From Desulfobacteraceae bacterium (lineage in GTDB: Bacteria; Desulfobacterota; Desulfobacteria; Desulfobacterales; JAABSP01), in assembly GCA_011390035.1 (NCBI GenBank), contig JAABTE010000014.1, positions 1 through 18,243 of the forward strand: a DNA stretch of 18,243 nucleotides. Direction: 5' to 3'. The number at the start of each line of letters is the position of its first letter. Within the stretch, counting starts at the first letter, position 1. This document shows, in pieces, positions 8,101 to 14,083 of the stretch. A model generated the notes under the pieces. The model saw only the letters and a program-made list of their open reading frames with translations. It was not told the origin of the DNA and searched no databases. Made by a program: the position numbers and the translations under genes.

Positions 8101-8171
8101 TCCAGGGCCGAGCGCATCCCCGCGATGCCTCCGCCAACGACCAACACCGATCCGATAACATCTTTCGTCAT
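5127..8171 (-). CDS. hdrA: HdrA-like flavin iron-sulfur protein, two HdrA modules, selenoprotein (Sec60 at in-frame TGA)
   Basis: 1014 residues with the TGA at 7994-7992 read as Sec60. Residues 1-59 hold the FAD motif GGGIAG (13-18), LLEKSPSIGG, and KTFPTNDCAM just before the TGA. After it the frame runs on as IISPVLVEVGRHLNI, where HdrA proteins have a Cys or Sec in (N)DCxM-C/U-I. Next come [4Fe-4S] motifs Cys109-119 and Cys156-171, and a cysteine cluster near 253 (CVGSRD...CCMYAIKEA). A second HdrA module follows with CRCGVN, a second GGGVSG near 600 and a second CVGSRE...CC cluster. Two C-terminal ferredoxin motifs lie near 942 and 978. HdrA is the flavin-bifurcating core that splits electrons between ferredoxin and a disulfide-type acceptor. 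At about 1000 residues it is longer than the roughly 650-residue methanogen form. AGGAG lies eight bases before ATG 8171. Without read-through it would be miscalled from a GTG at 7889 as 920 residues. mvhD starts 30 bp downstream. No hdrB or hdrC is present. Confidence 0.94.
7956..7979 (-). promoter_or_regulatory. Putative bacterial SECIS hairpin in hdrA
   Basis: On the minus strand, after the TGA (7994-7992), the stem CUGGUC / GGCCGG (6 bp, two of them G-U) closes a 6-nt loop GAGGUC that starts 22 nt after the TGA; outer GU / AU pairs can extend it past one mismatch. The loop contains AGGUC, the sequence of the E. coli fdhF SECIS apical loop (AGGUCU). Distance and early G fit the bacterial SECIS rules. 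Confidence 0.75.
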
Positions 8172-8237
8172 GACATACACTCCTGAAGACAAAGTGAAAA
8201 ACCCTTGCTGAGATTCGGGAAGGGCGGTTGATAACCA

Positions 8238-8256
8238 TTGCGGGCAAAATCCGCAA
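8238..8256 (-). promoter_or_regulatory. Stem-loop at the predicted 5' end of the hdrA transcript
   Basis: TTGCGG / CCGCAA (6 bp) with a 7-nt loop begins at about the predicted +1 of the hdrA promoter. A hairpin at the very 5' end could protect the message or be an operator overlapping the start site. Only the symmetry is seen; the function is inferred. Confidence 0.4.
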
Positions 8257-8262
8257 GGAAGT

Positions 8263-8291
8263 AAAATAAAGGTTGCCTTCGATATTGTCAA
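8263..8291 (-). promoter_or_regulatory. Sigma70-type promoter for hdrA-mvhD-flxCBA
   Basis: On the minus strand -35 TTGACA (8291-8286), a 17-nt spacer, and -10 TATTTT (8268-8263, four of six consensus). The predicted leader is about 85 nt to the hdrA ATG. It is the best promoter match upstream of hdrA and has the same -35 and spacing as the dsrC promoter. Confidence 0.68.
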
Positions 8292-8437
8292 TAATAATTT
8301 CGAGATGTTGGAGACGGATGCCCCCGTCCCGGCCGCCGGGGGCCGCCGGGGGATCGCCGTATCGGGAAATAAATTAAAGGCTTAATAATATACCGATCGG
8401 TCCGTTGAGCCGCCCGTCCGTCCCCTGCGGCGGCGGA

Positions 8438-8473
8438 TGAATCATAAGATATTCAATGAATGAGATATATTCA
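8438..8473. promoter_or_regulatory. Two tandem inverted repeats, half-site TGAAT (operator candidate)
   Basis: TGAAT (8438-8442) and ATTCA (8451-8455) form one inverted repeat with an 8-bp gap. TGAAT (8457-8461) and ATTCA (8469-8473) form a second with a 7-bp gap. The centres are about 18-19 bp apart, close to two helical turns, in the A/T-rich middle of the divergent control region. This is the geometry of a paired dimer-binding operator. The binder is unknown; the adjacent Rrf2 protein is the first candidate. Confidence 0.5.
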
Positions 8474-8608
8474 TCGTTTTATTCGCCGGCGGGGGCCGCG
8501 CCCGCCCCATAATGGAGAGAGGAATCATGCTTTCAGATGGTAAGAATGGGATATAGCTGAAAAAAAGACCCCCATGACCGGAAATTACCCCCTCTGTATA
8601 AAAATGGA

Positions 8609-8638
8609 TTGACAACGCCCCCCTTTCTTGACTATGAG
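8609..8638 (+). promoter_or_regulatory. Promoter candidate for rrf2-hmc
   Basis: TTGACA (8609-8614), an 18-nt spacer, and TATGAG (8633-8638). The -35 is perfect and the -10 weak, which suits a regulated promoter. It would give a leader of about 25 nt to the rrf2 ATG at 8671, which has no clear Shine-Dalgarno sequence. Confidence 0.5.
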
Positions 8639-8670
8639 AGTCGGGAATTGTCGTTTGGTATTTTGCTCTC

Positions 8671-9150
8671 ATGCTGATCACGCAGAAAAACCAATACGCC
8701 CTCAGGGCGGTCTATGAACTGGCCAGGCATCGGGGAAGAGGGCTTTTGAAAAGCGCCGACATTGCCCATGCCCAGGCGATACCGAGGCGGTTTGTGGAAG
8801 TGATACTCAGCCAGCTCACCAGAAGCGGATATGTGACTTCCAAGCGAGGACAGGGCGGCGGCTACGCGCTGGTGCCGCCGCCCGATGGCCTGACGGTGGC
8901 AGATATTCTTCACTCCATGAACGGCTCCCGCCGGCCCTTTCACTGCATTGCCTGCGTCTCCAGGTGCCGGTGCGACTTCGATGACGGGTGCGCATTTTCC
9001 CCCATGTGGGCGCGCATCGGCCAGGCCATCGACGACATCTACCGGGAGACCACCTTGCTGGACCTGATGGAAAATGAAACGGACCTCGCCTCTCCCGAGG
9101 CCGAATCGGCCGGGGGGCAGGGGGCGGCCCGAGAGGATATGTCGCGGTAA
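8671..9150 (+). CDS. rrf2: Rrf2-family transcriptional regulator with Fe-S cysteine cluster
   Basis: 159 residues. The winged helix begins at residue 1 in the usual Rrf2/IscR manner (MLITQKNQYALRAVYELA), with recognition-helix region PRRFVEVILSQLTRSGYVTSKRGQGGGYAL and the loop DILHSMNGS. Cysteines 92, 95, 99, 101 and 107 (HCIACVSRCRC...GC) correspond to the region that binds a [2Fe-2S] or [4Fe-4S] cluster in IscR, NsrR and RsrR, so it probably senses redox, oxygen, NO or iron-sulfur status. The family was named after the rrf2 gene of the Desulfovibrio hmc operon, and here it again sits beside hmc, but upstream, 41 bp before hmcA and probably co-transcribed. No good ribosome site precedes the ATG, so translation may be weak or near-leaderless. 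The C-terminal 30 residues are a Gly/Glu-rich tail of no known role. Confidence 0.92.
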   Translation: MLITQKNQYALRAVYELARHRGRGLLKSADIAHAQAIPRRFVEVILSQLTRSGYVTSKRGQGGGYALVPPPDGLTVADILHSMNGSRRPFHCIACVSRCRCDFDDGCAFSPMWARIGQAIDDIYRETTLLDLMENETDLASPEAESAGGQGAAREDMSR

Positions 9151-9191
9151 CTATCTGGAAACCTTATCGTCAACTTTTCAAGGATGCGGAC

Positions 9192-10835
9192 ATGAAGAAA
9201 GGAAGATCACGGGTGCGATGGACAAAGATCTTAGGGATTGCCGGGCTGGCGTTGGCTTTCGGGGTGTCTGCCTGGGGGGTTGAGGCGCTGAGGGAAAAGG
9301 CGCCGGGGCGGGCCGATCTGATCATGATCGACACGCTCAAGGCCTTTGGCGACCTGGAGCGGCCGGAGGTGGCGTTCCTGCACGATCGGCATACGGACGC
9401 CCTCGAGAAGGCGGGCAAGGACTGTTCGGCCTGCCATCTGTCCGAAAAGCGGTTCAAGATGATTCCCGATACTCTGGAATCGGCCATCCAGCGGGTGGAT
9501 CATCTCTCCACGCGGTTCAAGCGGCTGCGGGAGGAGGGGCGCCGGGAGGTGATGGACATCTATCACAACGAGTGCATCGGCTGCCACAACGAGATGGCCG
9601 ATTCCGAACTTGTGGAAAAAAGCGGCCCGGTCACCTGCGGCCAGTGCCACAAGGCGGACCCGGGCGTGGTCTCCATCCGGGCGGAGATGGGCATGGACCA
9701 GTCTCTGCACTACCGCCATGTGAAGGCCCGGGACAAAAAGTGCGAGCAGTGCCATCACAAGTATGACCCGATCCGGGAAAAGCTTTTCTACGCCAAGGGC
9801 GAGGAGGGCACCTGCCGCTATTGCCACAAGGACCAGGACGAGGAGAACCGCGTCGCCATGCCTCTGGCCGCGCACATCCAGTGCCTGGACTGCCACCGCA
9901 AGACCCTGGCCGAAAACAAGGACTCCGGCCCCGTGCGGTGCGCCGGCTGCCATGACCCGGCCCGGCAGAAGGCCATAGAGAAGGTCTCCCCGTTGCCGCG
10001 CATGGAGCGCAATCAGCCCGACGCGGTGGTGGTGCGGCTAAGCGCGTCTGACCAGGCCAACCGGGAGATGGCCAGTCGCATGAGCGCGGTGCCCTTCGAT
10101 CACAAGGCCCACGAGGGCGCAAACGACACCTGTCGGGTGTGCCACCACGAGGCCATTTCTCCCTGCGTCACCTGCCACTCCCTCACGGTTCCGCCCGATT
10201 CGGACCGGAAGGTGAACCTGGAGGCGGCCATGCACGACGCCGATTCCATGACCAGTTGCGTCGGCTGCCATAACGACCGGAAGACGGCCAAACAGTGCGC
10301 CGGGTGTCACGGCTTCATGGCCGCCAATCGCCGGCCCTCCGACGCCTTCTGCAAAACCTGCCACATGGCCGATCCGGCCGACGCCCTTTCGGGCGACGAC
10401 GAGGCCGCCCGGCGGGAAAGGGCCGCCGCTCTGCTGACCGGCCGAAAGCCGGTGACGGAATCCATGGCGGACGCGGACATTCCCGAGACGGTGACCATCG
10501 GCGCCATCGCCGGGGAATACGAGCCGGCCAAGATGCCCCACCGGAAGATCTTCCGGACCATCGAAAAGGGCGTCCGGGAGGACAAGCTGGCCACCTATTT
10601 TCACGAGGAGCGGGGCACGCTGTGCCAGGGCTGCCATCACAACAGCCCGGTGGATAAAAAGCCGCCCAAGTGCGCCAGTTGCCACGGCAAGTCCTTTGAT
10701 GAAAAGCGCCCGGTCATGCCCGGCCTCAAGGCCGCCTACCACCGCCAGTGCATGGAATGCCACGAGCGGATGGGCATCGAAAAGCCGGCCGACACGGACT
10801 GCGCCGCATGCCACAAGGAAAAGGAACAATCCTAA
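9192..10835 (+). CDS. hmcA: HmcA, 16-heme high-molecular-weight cytochrome c
   Basis: 547 residues, essentially the length of Desulfovibrio HmcA. I count 16 CXXCH heme sites, from CSACH near residue 78 to CAACH near 540. They lie in two clusters, seven hemes then five, followed by an Ala/Glu-rich stretch without hemes and a last group of four. Extra histidines such as FDHKAHEG, HHEA and HHNS are candidate distal ligands. A Sec-type signal peptide (MKKGRSRVRWTK, then a hydrophobic run ending near SAWGVEA) sends it to the periplasm, where it would take electrons from cytochrome c3 and hydrogenases and pass them to HmcB. AAGGA lies seven bases before the ATG. First structural gene of hmcABCDEF. 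The number of hemes and the gene order separate it from TmcA (four hemes) and DsrJ (three). Confidence 0.96.
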   Translation: MKKGRSRVRWTKILGIAGLALAFGVSAWGVEALREKAPGRADLIMIDTLKAFGDLERPEVAFLHDRHTDALEKAGKDCSACHLSEKRFKMIPDTLESAIQRVDHLSTRFKRLREEGRREVMDIYHNECIGCHNEMADSELVEKSGPVTCGQCHKADPGVVSIRAEMGMDQSLHYRHVKARDKKCEQCHHKYDPIREKLFYAKGEEGTCRYCHKDQDEENRVAMPLAAHIQCLDCHRKTLAENKDSGPVRCAGCHDPARQKAIEKVSPLPRMERNQPDAVVVRLSASDQANREMASRMSAVPFDHKAHEGANDTCRVCHHEAISPCVTCHSLTVPPDSDRKVNLEAAMHDADSMTSCVGCHNDRKTAKQCAGCHGFMAANRRPSDAFCKTCHMADPADALSGDDEAARRERAAALLTGRKPVTESMADADIPETVTIGAIAGEYEPAKMPHRKIFRTIEKGVREDKLATYFHEERGTLCQGCHHNSPVDKKPPKCASCHGKSFDEKRPVMPGLKAAYHRQCMECHERMGIEKPADTDCAACHKEKEQS

Positions 10836-10877
10836 TCGGATCACGCCATCGATACAGATAAAGACGAGGTAAGACGG

Positions 10878-12005
10878 ATGTCCATATCACGCAGAAGATT
10901 TCTCGGATGGATGGGCGCGGCCGGAATGGGCGTCACGCTCGGGCGGTCCGCCCGCGCGGCCGGCCCCAAGACGTTTCCCGGCTATCCCGAAAGCGTCGGG
11001 GTGCTCTTCGACAGCACGCTGTGCATCGGATGCCGGCGGTGCGAGGCCGCCTGCAACAAGGTCAACCACCTGCCGCCGCCGGAGCGGCCCTTCGACGATT
11101 TGACCGTTCTGGAGGAGCCCCGAAGGACCCGCTGGGACAGCTACATGGTCATCAACAAGTACTACCCCAACGGCCGGGAGAACCCGCCGGCCTATGGGCG
11201 GATGGGCTGCAACCACTGCAAGGAGCCGGCCTGCGCGTCGGCCTGCTTCGTGCGCGCCTTTGCCAAGGAGCCCACGGGCGCCGTCACCTACGACGAGACC
11301 GTGTGCGTAGGCTGCCGGTACTGCATGATTGCCTGCCCCTTTGAAATTCCCACCTATGAATACCACAAGGTACTCGCCCCGCGCATCTCCAAGTGTACCC
11401 TCTGCCAGCCCCGGCTGCTCAAGGGCCTGCTGCCCGGCTGCGTGGAGGCTTGCCCCACCGAGGCGCTCACCTTCGGAAAGCGCGAGGATCTGATCCGCTC
11501 CGCGCATCAGCGCTTCCGGATGCATCCGGGCCGCTACATGGAACACATCTACGGCGAGCATGAGATGGGCGGCACCAACTGGCTGTATCTGTCCGGGGTT
11601 CCCTTTGCCGAGATCGGCAAGCGAGAGGACCTGGGCACCCGGGCCGCCCCGGAGTTCACCGCCGGCGCCCTGGCCGCCGTGCCCCTGGTGGTGGGCCTGT
11701 GGCCGGTGCTGCTTACCGGCATCTACGCCATCTCCAGACGCAAGGAGAAGATGGCCGACGAGGAGCGGACGGCGGCGGTGGCAGACGCGGTGGCCAAAAC
11801 CCAGGCGGCCTCGGACGAAAAGCTGTCCGCGGCCATGGAAAAGGCCAAAAAGGAAAAGGAATCGGCAGTTGAGGGCGCCGTGAAAAAGGCCCTCGAGGAG
11901 GCCGAGAAGGCCAGAAAAGCTGAAATGGCCGAAGCGGAAAAGACCGAAACGCCAGAGGCCGGTGCCGGTGAAAAAGCCGGCAAGGATAGCGAGGAGGGTG
12001 CCTGA
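10878..12005 (+). CDS. hmcB: HmcB, Tat-exported ferredoxin-like subunit with membrane anchor
   Basis: 375 residues. Twin-arginine signal SRRRFLG at residues 4-10, likely cleaved near SARA (about 27). Four [4Fe-4S] cluster motifs: Cys49-59 (CIGCRRCEAAC), Cys111-123, Cys143-153 and Cys173-192, as in DsrO, NrfC and HmcB. A single transmembrane helix at about 262-285 anchors it, so the ferredoxin domain faces the periplasm and the C-terminus the cytoplasm. The tail from about 291 is some 85 residues of Ala, Glu and Lys in alternating blocks and probably forms a charged helix or coiled coil. Ribosome site GAGG lies eight bases before the ATG. Its last base overlaps hmcC (TGATG). It relays electrons from HmcA hemes to the membrane subunits HmcC and HmcE. 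Confidence 0.94.
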   Translation: MSISRRRFLGWMGAAGMGVTLGRSARAAGPKTFPGYPESVGVLFDSTLCIGCRRCEAACNKVNHLPPPERPFDDLTVLEEPRRTRWDSYMVINKYYPNGRENPPAYGRMGCNHCKEPACASACFVRAFAKEPTGAVTYDETVCVGCRYCMIACPFEIPTYEYHKVLAPRISKCTLCQPRLLKGLLPGCVEACPTEALTFGKREDLIRSAHQRFRMHPGRYMEHIYGEHEMGGTNWLYLSGVPFAEIGKREDLGTRAAPEFTAGALAAVPLVVGLWPVLLTGIYAISRRKEKMADEERTAAVADAVAKTQAASDEKLSAAMEKAKKEKESAVEGAVKKALEEAEKARKAEMAEAEKTETPEAGAGEKAGKDSEEGA

Positions 12006-13177
12006 TGTCATCGGAACACGCAACAGCTCATAAGCCTGTCATGTCTCCTTTCACCATCGTGGCGGGCATCGTCCTGATTCTCGGCGCGCTGGTCACGGTG
12101 CTGCGCTTCACCGGCGGGCTGGCCGCCACCACCAACCTGTCCGACTACAACCCCTGGGGGCTGTGGATCGGATTCGACCTGCTGGTGGGCGTGGCCCTGG
12201 CCGCCGGCGGATTCGTCACCTCCGCGGCCGTTTACATCTTCGGCATGAAGCGATACCACAGCGCGGTGCGGCCGGCCATCCTCACCGGATTTCTCGGTTA
12301 CGCCCTGGTGGTCTTCGCCCTCCATTACGACGTGGGCCAGCCCTGGCGGCTGCCCTATCCGTTCATCGTCCAGTCCGGCACCACCTCGCTGCTCTTTGAA
12401 GTGGGCGCCTGCGTGGCCCTGTACCTGACGGTGCTGTTCATCGAGTTCACCCCCGCGCCCCTGGAGTGGCTGGGGTTCAAGCGGGTCCGGAACCTGGTGG
12501 TGAAGCTGACCATGCTCCTGACCATCCTGGGCGTGATCCTTTCCACCCTGCACCAGAGTTCCCTGGGGGCCTTGTTTCTCATCGCGCCGTCCAAGCTCCA
12601 TCCGCTCTGGTATTCCGGGTACCTGCCGGTCTTTTTCTTCGTGTCGGCCATCATCGCCGGGCTTTCCATGGTGATCTTCGAAGGCGGCCTGGCCCACAAG
12701 TACTTCCACGACAAGATGGACGAGACCCACCTGCGGGAAAAGGAGGACGTGGCCTTCGGCTTTGCCAAGGCCGCCGCCTGGGTGCTGGCCGGCTATTTTT
12801 CCATCAAGGTGATCGGCGTTGCGGTGGACAACAACTGGAGCTATCTGGCCACCGGCTACGGCGCCTGGTTCCTGGTGGAGCTGCTCGGCTTCGTGGCGCT
12901 GCCCTGCTTTCTGTACGCCGTGGCCGTGCGAGATCATAACATGAGCCTGGTAAAATACACCGCCGGCTGGACCGTGCTGGGCATTGTGGTTAACCGGCTC
13001 AACGTCTCGCTGGTGGCCTTTAACTGGCACCTGCCGTCTTCGGAGCGGTATTTTCCCCACTGGATGGAGATCGTTATCTCCCTTTTCATCGTCACCATCG
13101 GCGTCCTGGTGTTCCGGTTCATCGTCACCCGGATGCCGATCATGCATGAACACCCGGACTACCATGGCGAACACTAA
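12005..13177 (+). CDS. hmcC: HmcC, NrfD/PsrC-like polytopic membrane subunit
   Basis: 390 residues, with about ten hydrophobic membrane segments starting at residue 16. Landmarks are NPWGLWIGFDLL, VVFALHYDVGQPWR, STLHQSSLGALFLIAP and a loop with HKYFHDKMDETHLREKEDV. These match the DsrP/HmcC/NrfD family, which binds quinone in some members and carries no cofactor of its own in most. The start overlaps the hmcB stop by one base, with GAGGAGGG just upstream, so the two are made together. In the complex it would sit in the inner membrane beside HmcE and pass electrons, possibly coupled to charge movement, between HmcB and the menaquinone pool or HmcE/F. Confidence 0.94.
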   Translation: MSSEHATAHKPVMSPFTIVAGIVLILGALVTVLRFTGGLAATTNLSDYNPWGLWIGFDLLVGVALAAGGFVTSAAVYIFGMKRYHSAVRPAILTGFLGYALVVFALHYDVGQPWRLPYPFIVQSGTTSLLFEVGACVALYLTVLFIEFTPAPLEWLGFKRVRNLVVKLTMLLTILGVILSTLHQSSLGALFLIAPSKLHPLWYSGYLPVFFFVSAIIAGLSMVIFEGGLAHKYFHDKMDETHLREKEDVAFGFAKAAAWVLAGYFSIKVIGVAVDNNWSYLATGYGAWFLVELLGFVALPCFLYAVAVRDHNMSLVKYTAGWTVLGIVVNRLNVSLVAFNWHLPSSERYFPHWMEIVISLFIVTIGVLVFRFIVTRMPIMHEHPDYHGEH

Positions 13178-13186
13178 GGAGGCATG

Positions 13187-13330
13187 ATGGAATACCATTT
13201 CAATACCCTTCACGACTTCATGGTCTATACCAAGGGCGTGGTTTATATCCTGATCCTGGCGATCCTGATCGGCTTTGTGGCCTTCTGGTCCTTTCTGAAC
13301 GGCCGCGACCCTGACCGGAAACCGGAATAG
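13187..13330 (+). CDS. hmcD: HmcD, small single-span membrane subunit
   Basis: 47 residues. One transmembrane helix (about residues 18-37, YILILAILIGFVAFWSF) follows a short amphipathic N-terminus (MEYHFNTLHDF) and ends with a charged tail (NGRDPDRKPE). Size, position between hmcC and hmcE, and topology match HmcD of Desulfovibrio. AAGGAGG ends four bases before the ATG at 13187 and only one base before the ATG at 13184; I chose the second, since one base is too close. No cofactor motif. Its role is presumably assembly or stability of HmcC/HmcE. It is short enough for automatic calling to miss. Confidence 0.88.
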   Translation: MEYHFNTLHDFMVYTKGVVYILILAILIGFVAFWSFLNGRDPDRKPE

Positions 13331-13349
13331 ACAGAAAGGAGAGGAGCCC

Positions 13350-14027
13350 ATGTACGCATTCGTCACCGGCCCGCTGGCATGGCTGGCCTTCGGCATCTTC
13401 TTTATCGGGTTGATCGTCCGCGCCGTCTGGTACATCCGCGGCCTGGACTGGCGGGCCGACCGCGTGGCCTATACCGAACACTTCGGCGCCGGCATGAAGG
13501 GCGCCTTCCGATCCATTCTCCACTGGATCGTGCCCTTCGGCAGCCACAGTTGGCGCTTTTATCCGGGCATGACCATCCTGTTTTTCGTCTTTCACTTCTG
13601 CCTGCTGTTCACGCCCATTTTTCTGGGGGCCCACAACATGCTGCTGATGGAGCGGTGGGGCTTTTCCCTGCCCGCCATCTCTGACACCACCGGCGATCTG
13701 CTCACGGTCATCCTGCTGGTGGCGGCGGTCTTTCTGATCCTGCGGCGCATCGCCCTGCCGGAGGTGCGCATCCTGACCACGGCCTACGATTATCTGCTTC
13801 TGGCCATCACCGTCGCACCCTTTGTCACCGGTTTCCTTGCATTTCACCATGTGGGCGATTATCATTTCTGGTTGATCACCCATATTTTAAGCGGAGAGCT
13901 GTGGCTGATCGCGGTGCCGTTCACCAAGCTGTCCCACGCGCTGCTCTTTTTCCTGTCCCGGGCCCAACTGGGCATGGACTACGGCATCAAGCGCGGCGGC
14001 ATGAAGGGCCGGGGCCTGGCCTGGTAA
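13350..14027 (+). CDS. hmcE: HmcE, NarI-like cytochrome b membrane subunit
   Basis: 225 residues with five to six membrane segments. Histidines at the ends of helices (FFVFHFCLL; GFLAFHHVGDYHFWLITHILSGE; KLSHALLFF) are in the arrangement used for heme b in the NarI/DsrM/HmcE/TmcC family. The last motif, HILSGELWLIAVPFTKLSH, is typical of this family. GGAGAGGAG lies just before the ATG, 19 bp after hmcD. In the Hmc complex it would carry electrons across the inner membrane to the cytoplasmic HmcF. The C-terminal tail (KRGGMKGRGLAW) is probably cytoplasmic. Confidence 0.93.
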   Translation: MYAFVTGPLAWLAFGIFFIGLIVRAVWYIRGLDWRADRVAYTEHFGAGMKGAFRSILHWIVPFGSHSWRFYPGMTILFFVFHFCLLFTPIFLGAHNMLLMERWGFSLPAISDTTGDLLTVILLVAAVFLILRRIALPEVRILTTAYDYLLLAITVAPFVTGFLAFHHVGDYHFWLITHILSGELWLIAVPFTKLSHALLFFLSRAQLGMDYGIKRGGMKGRGLAW

Positions 14028-14083
14028 GCGGCTTAAAACCCGGAAAAATGTGAGAAAACCCAGAAAATCAAGGAAGAGTGATC

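Larger units (their letters stand above)
8172..8670. other. Divergent intergenic control region between hdrA and rrf2
   Basis: About 500 bp with no credible gene; the small minus-strand frame at 8442-8681 has no homology that I recognise and no ribosome site. Contents: the hdrA promoter with a hairpin at the predicted mRNA start; a GC-rich block with a perfect direct repeat GGCCGCCGGG (8331-8340 and 8341-8350); an A/T-rich island with two inverted repeats (8438-8473); a GC hairpin GGCGGG / CCCGCC (8488-8506); and an rrf2 promoter candidate. It is probably the shared control point for the flx-hdrA and hmc operons. Confidence 0.7.

Noticed and set aside
7889..8291. hdrA as two genes or a nonsense-mutated pseudogene
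   Set aside because: The frame is unbroken apart from one TGA at a known Cys/Sec site, homology continues on both sides, and a SECIS-like hairpin follows.
8442..8681. A 79-residue minus-strand gene in the divergent region
   Set aside because: No ribosome site, no recognisable domain, and it overlaps the rrf2 start and the operator-like repeats.
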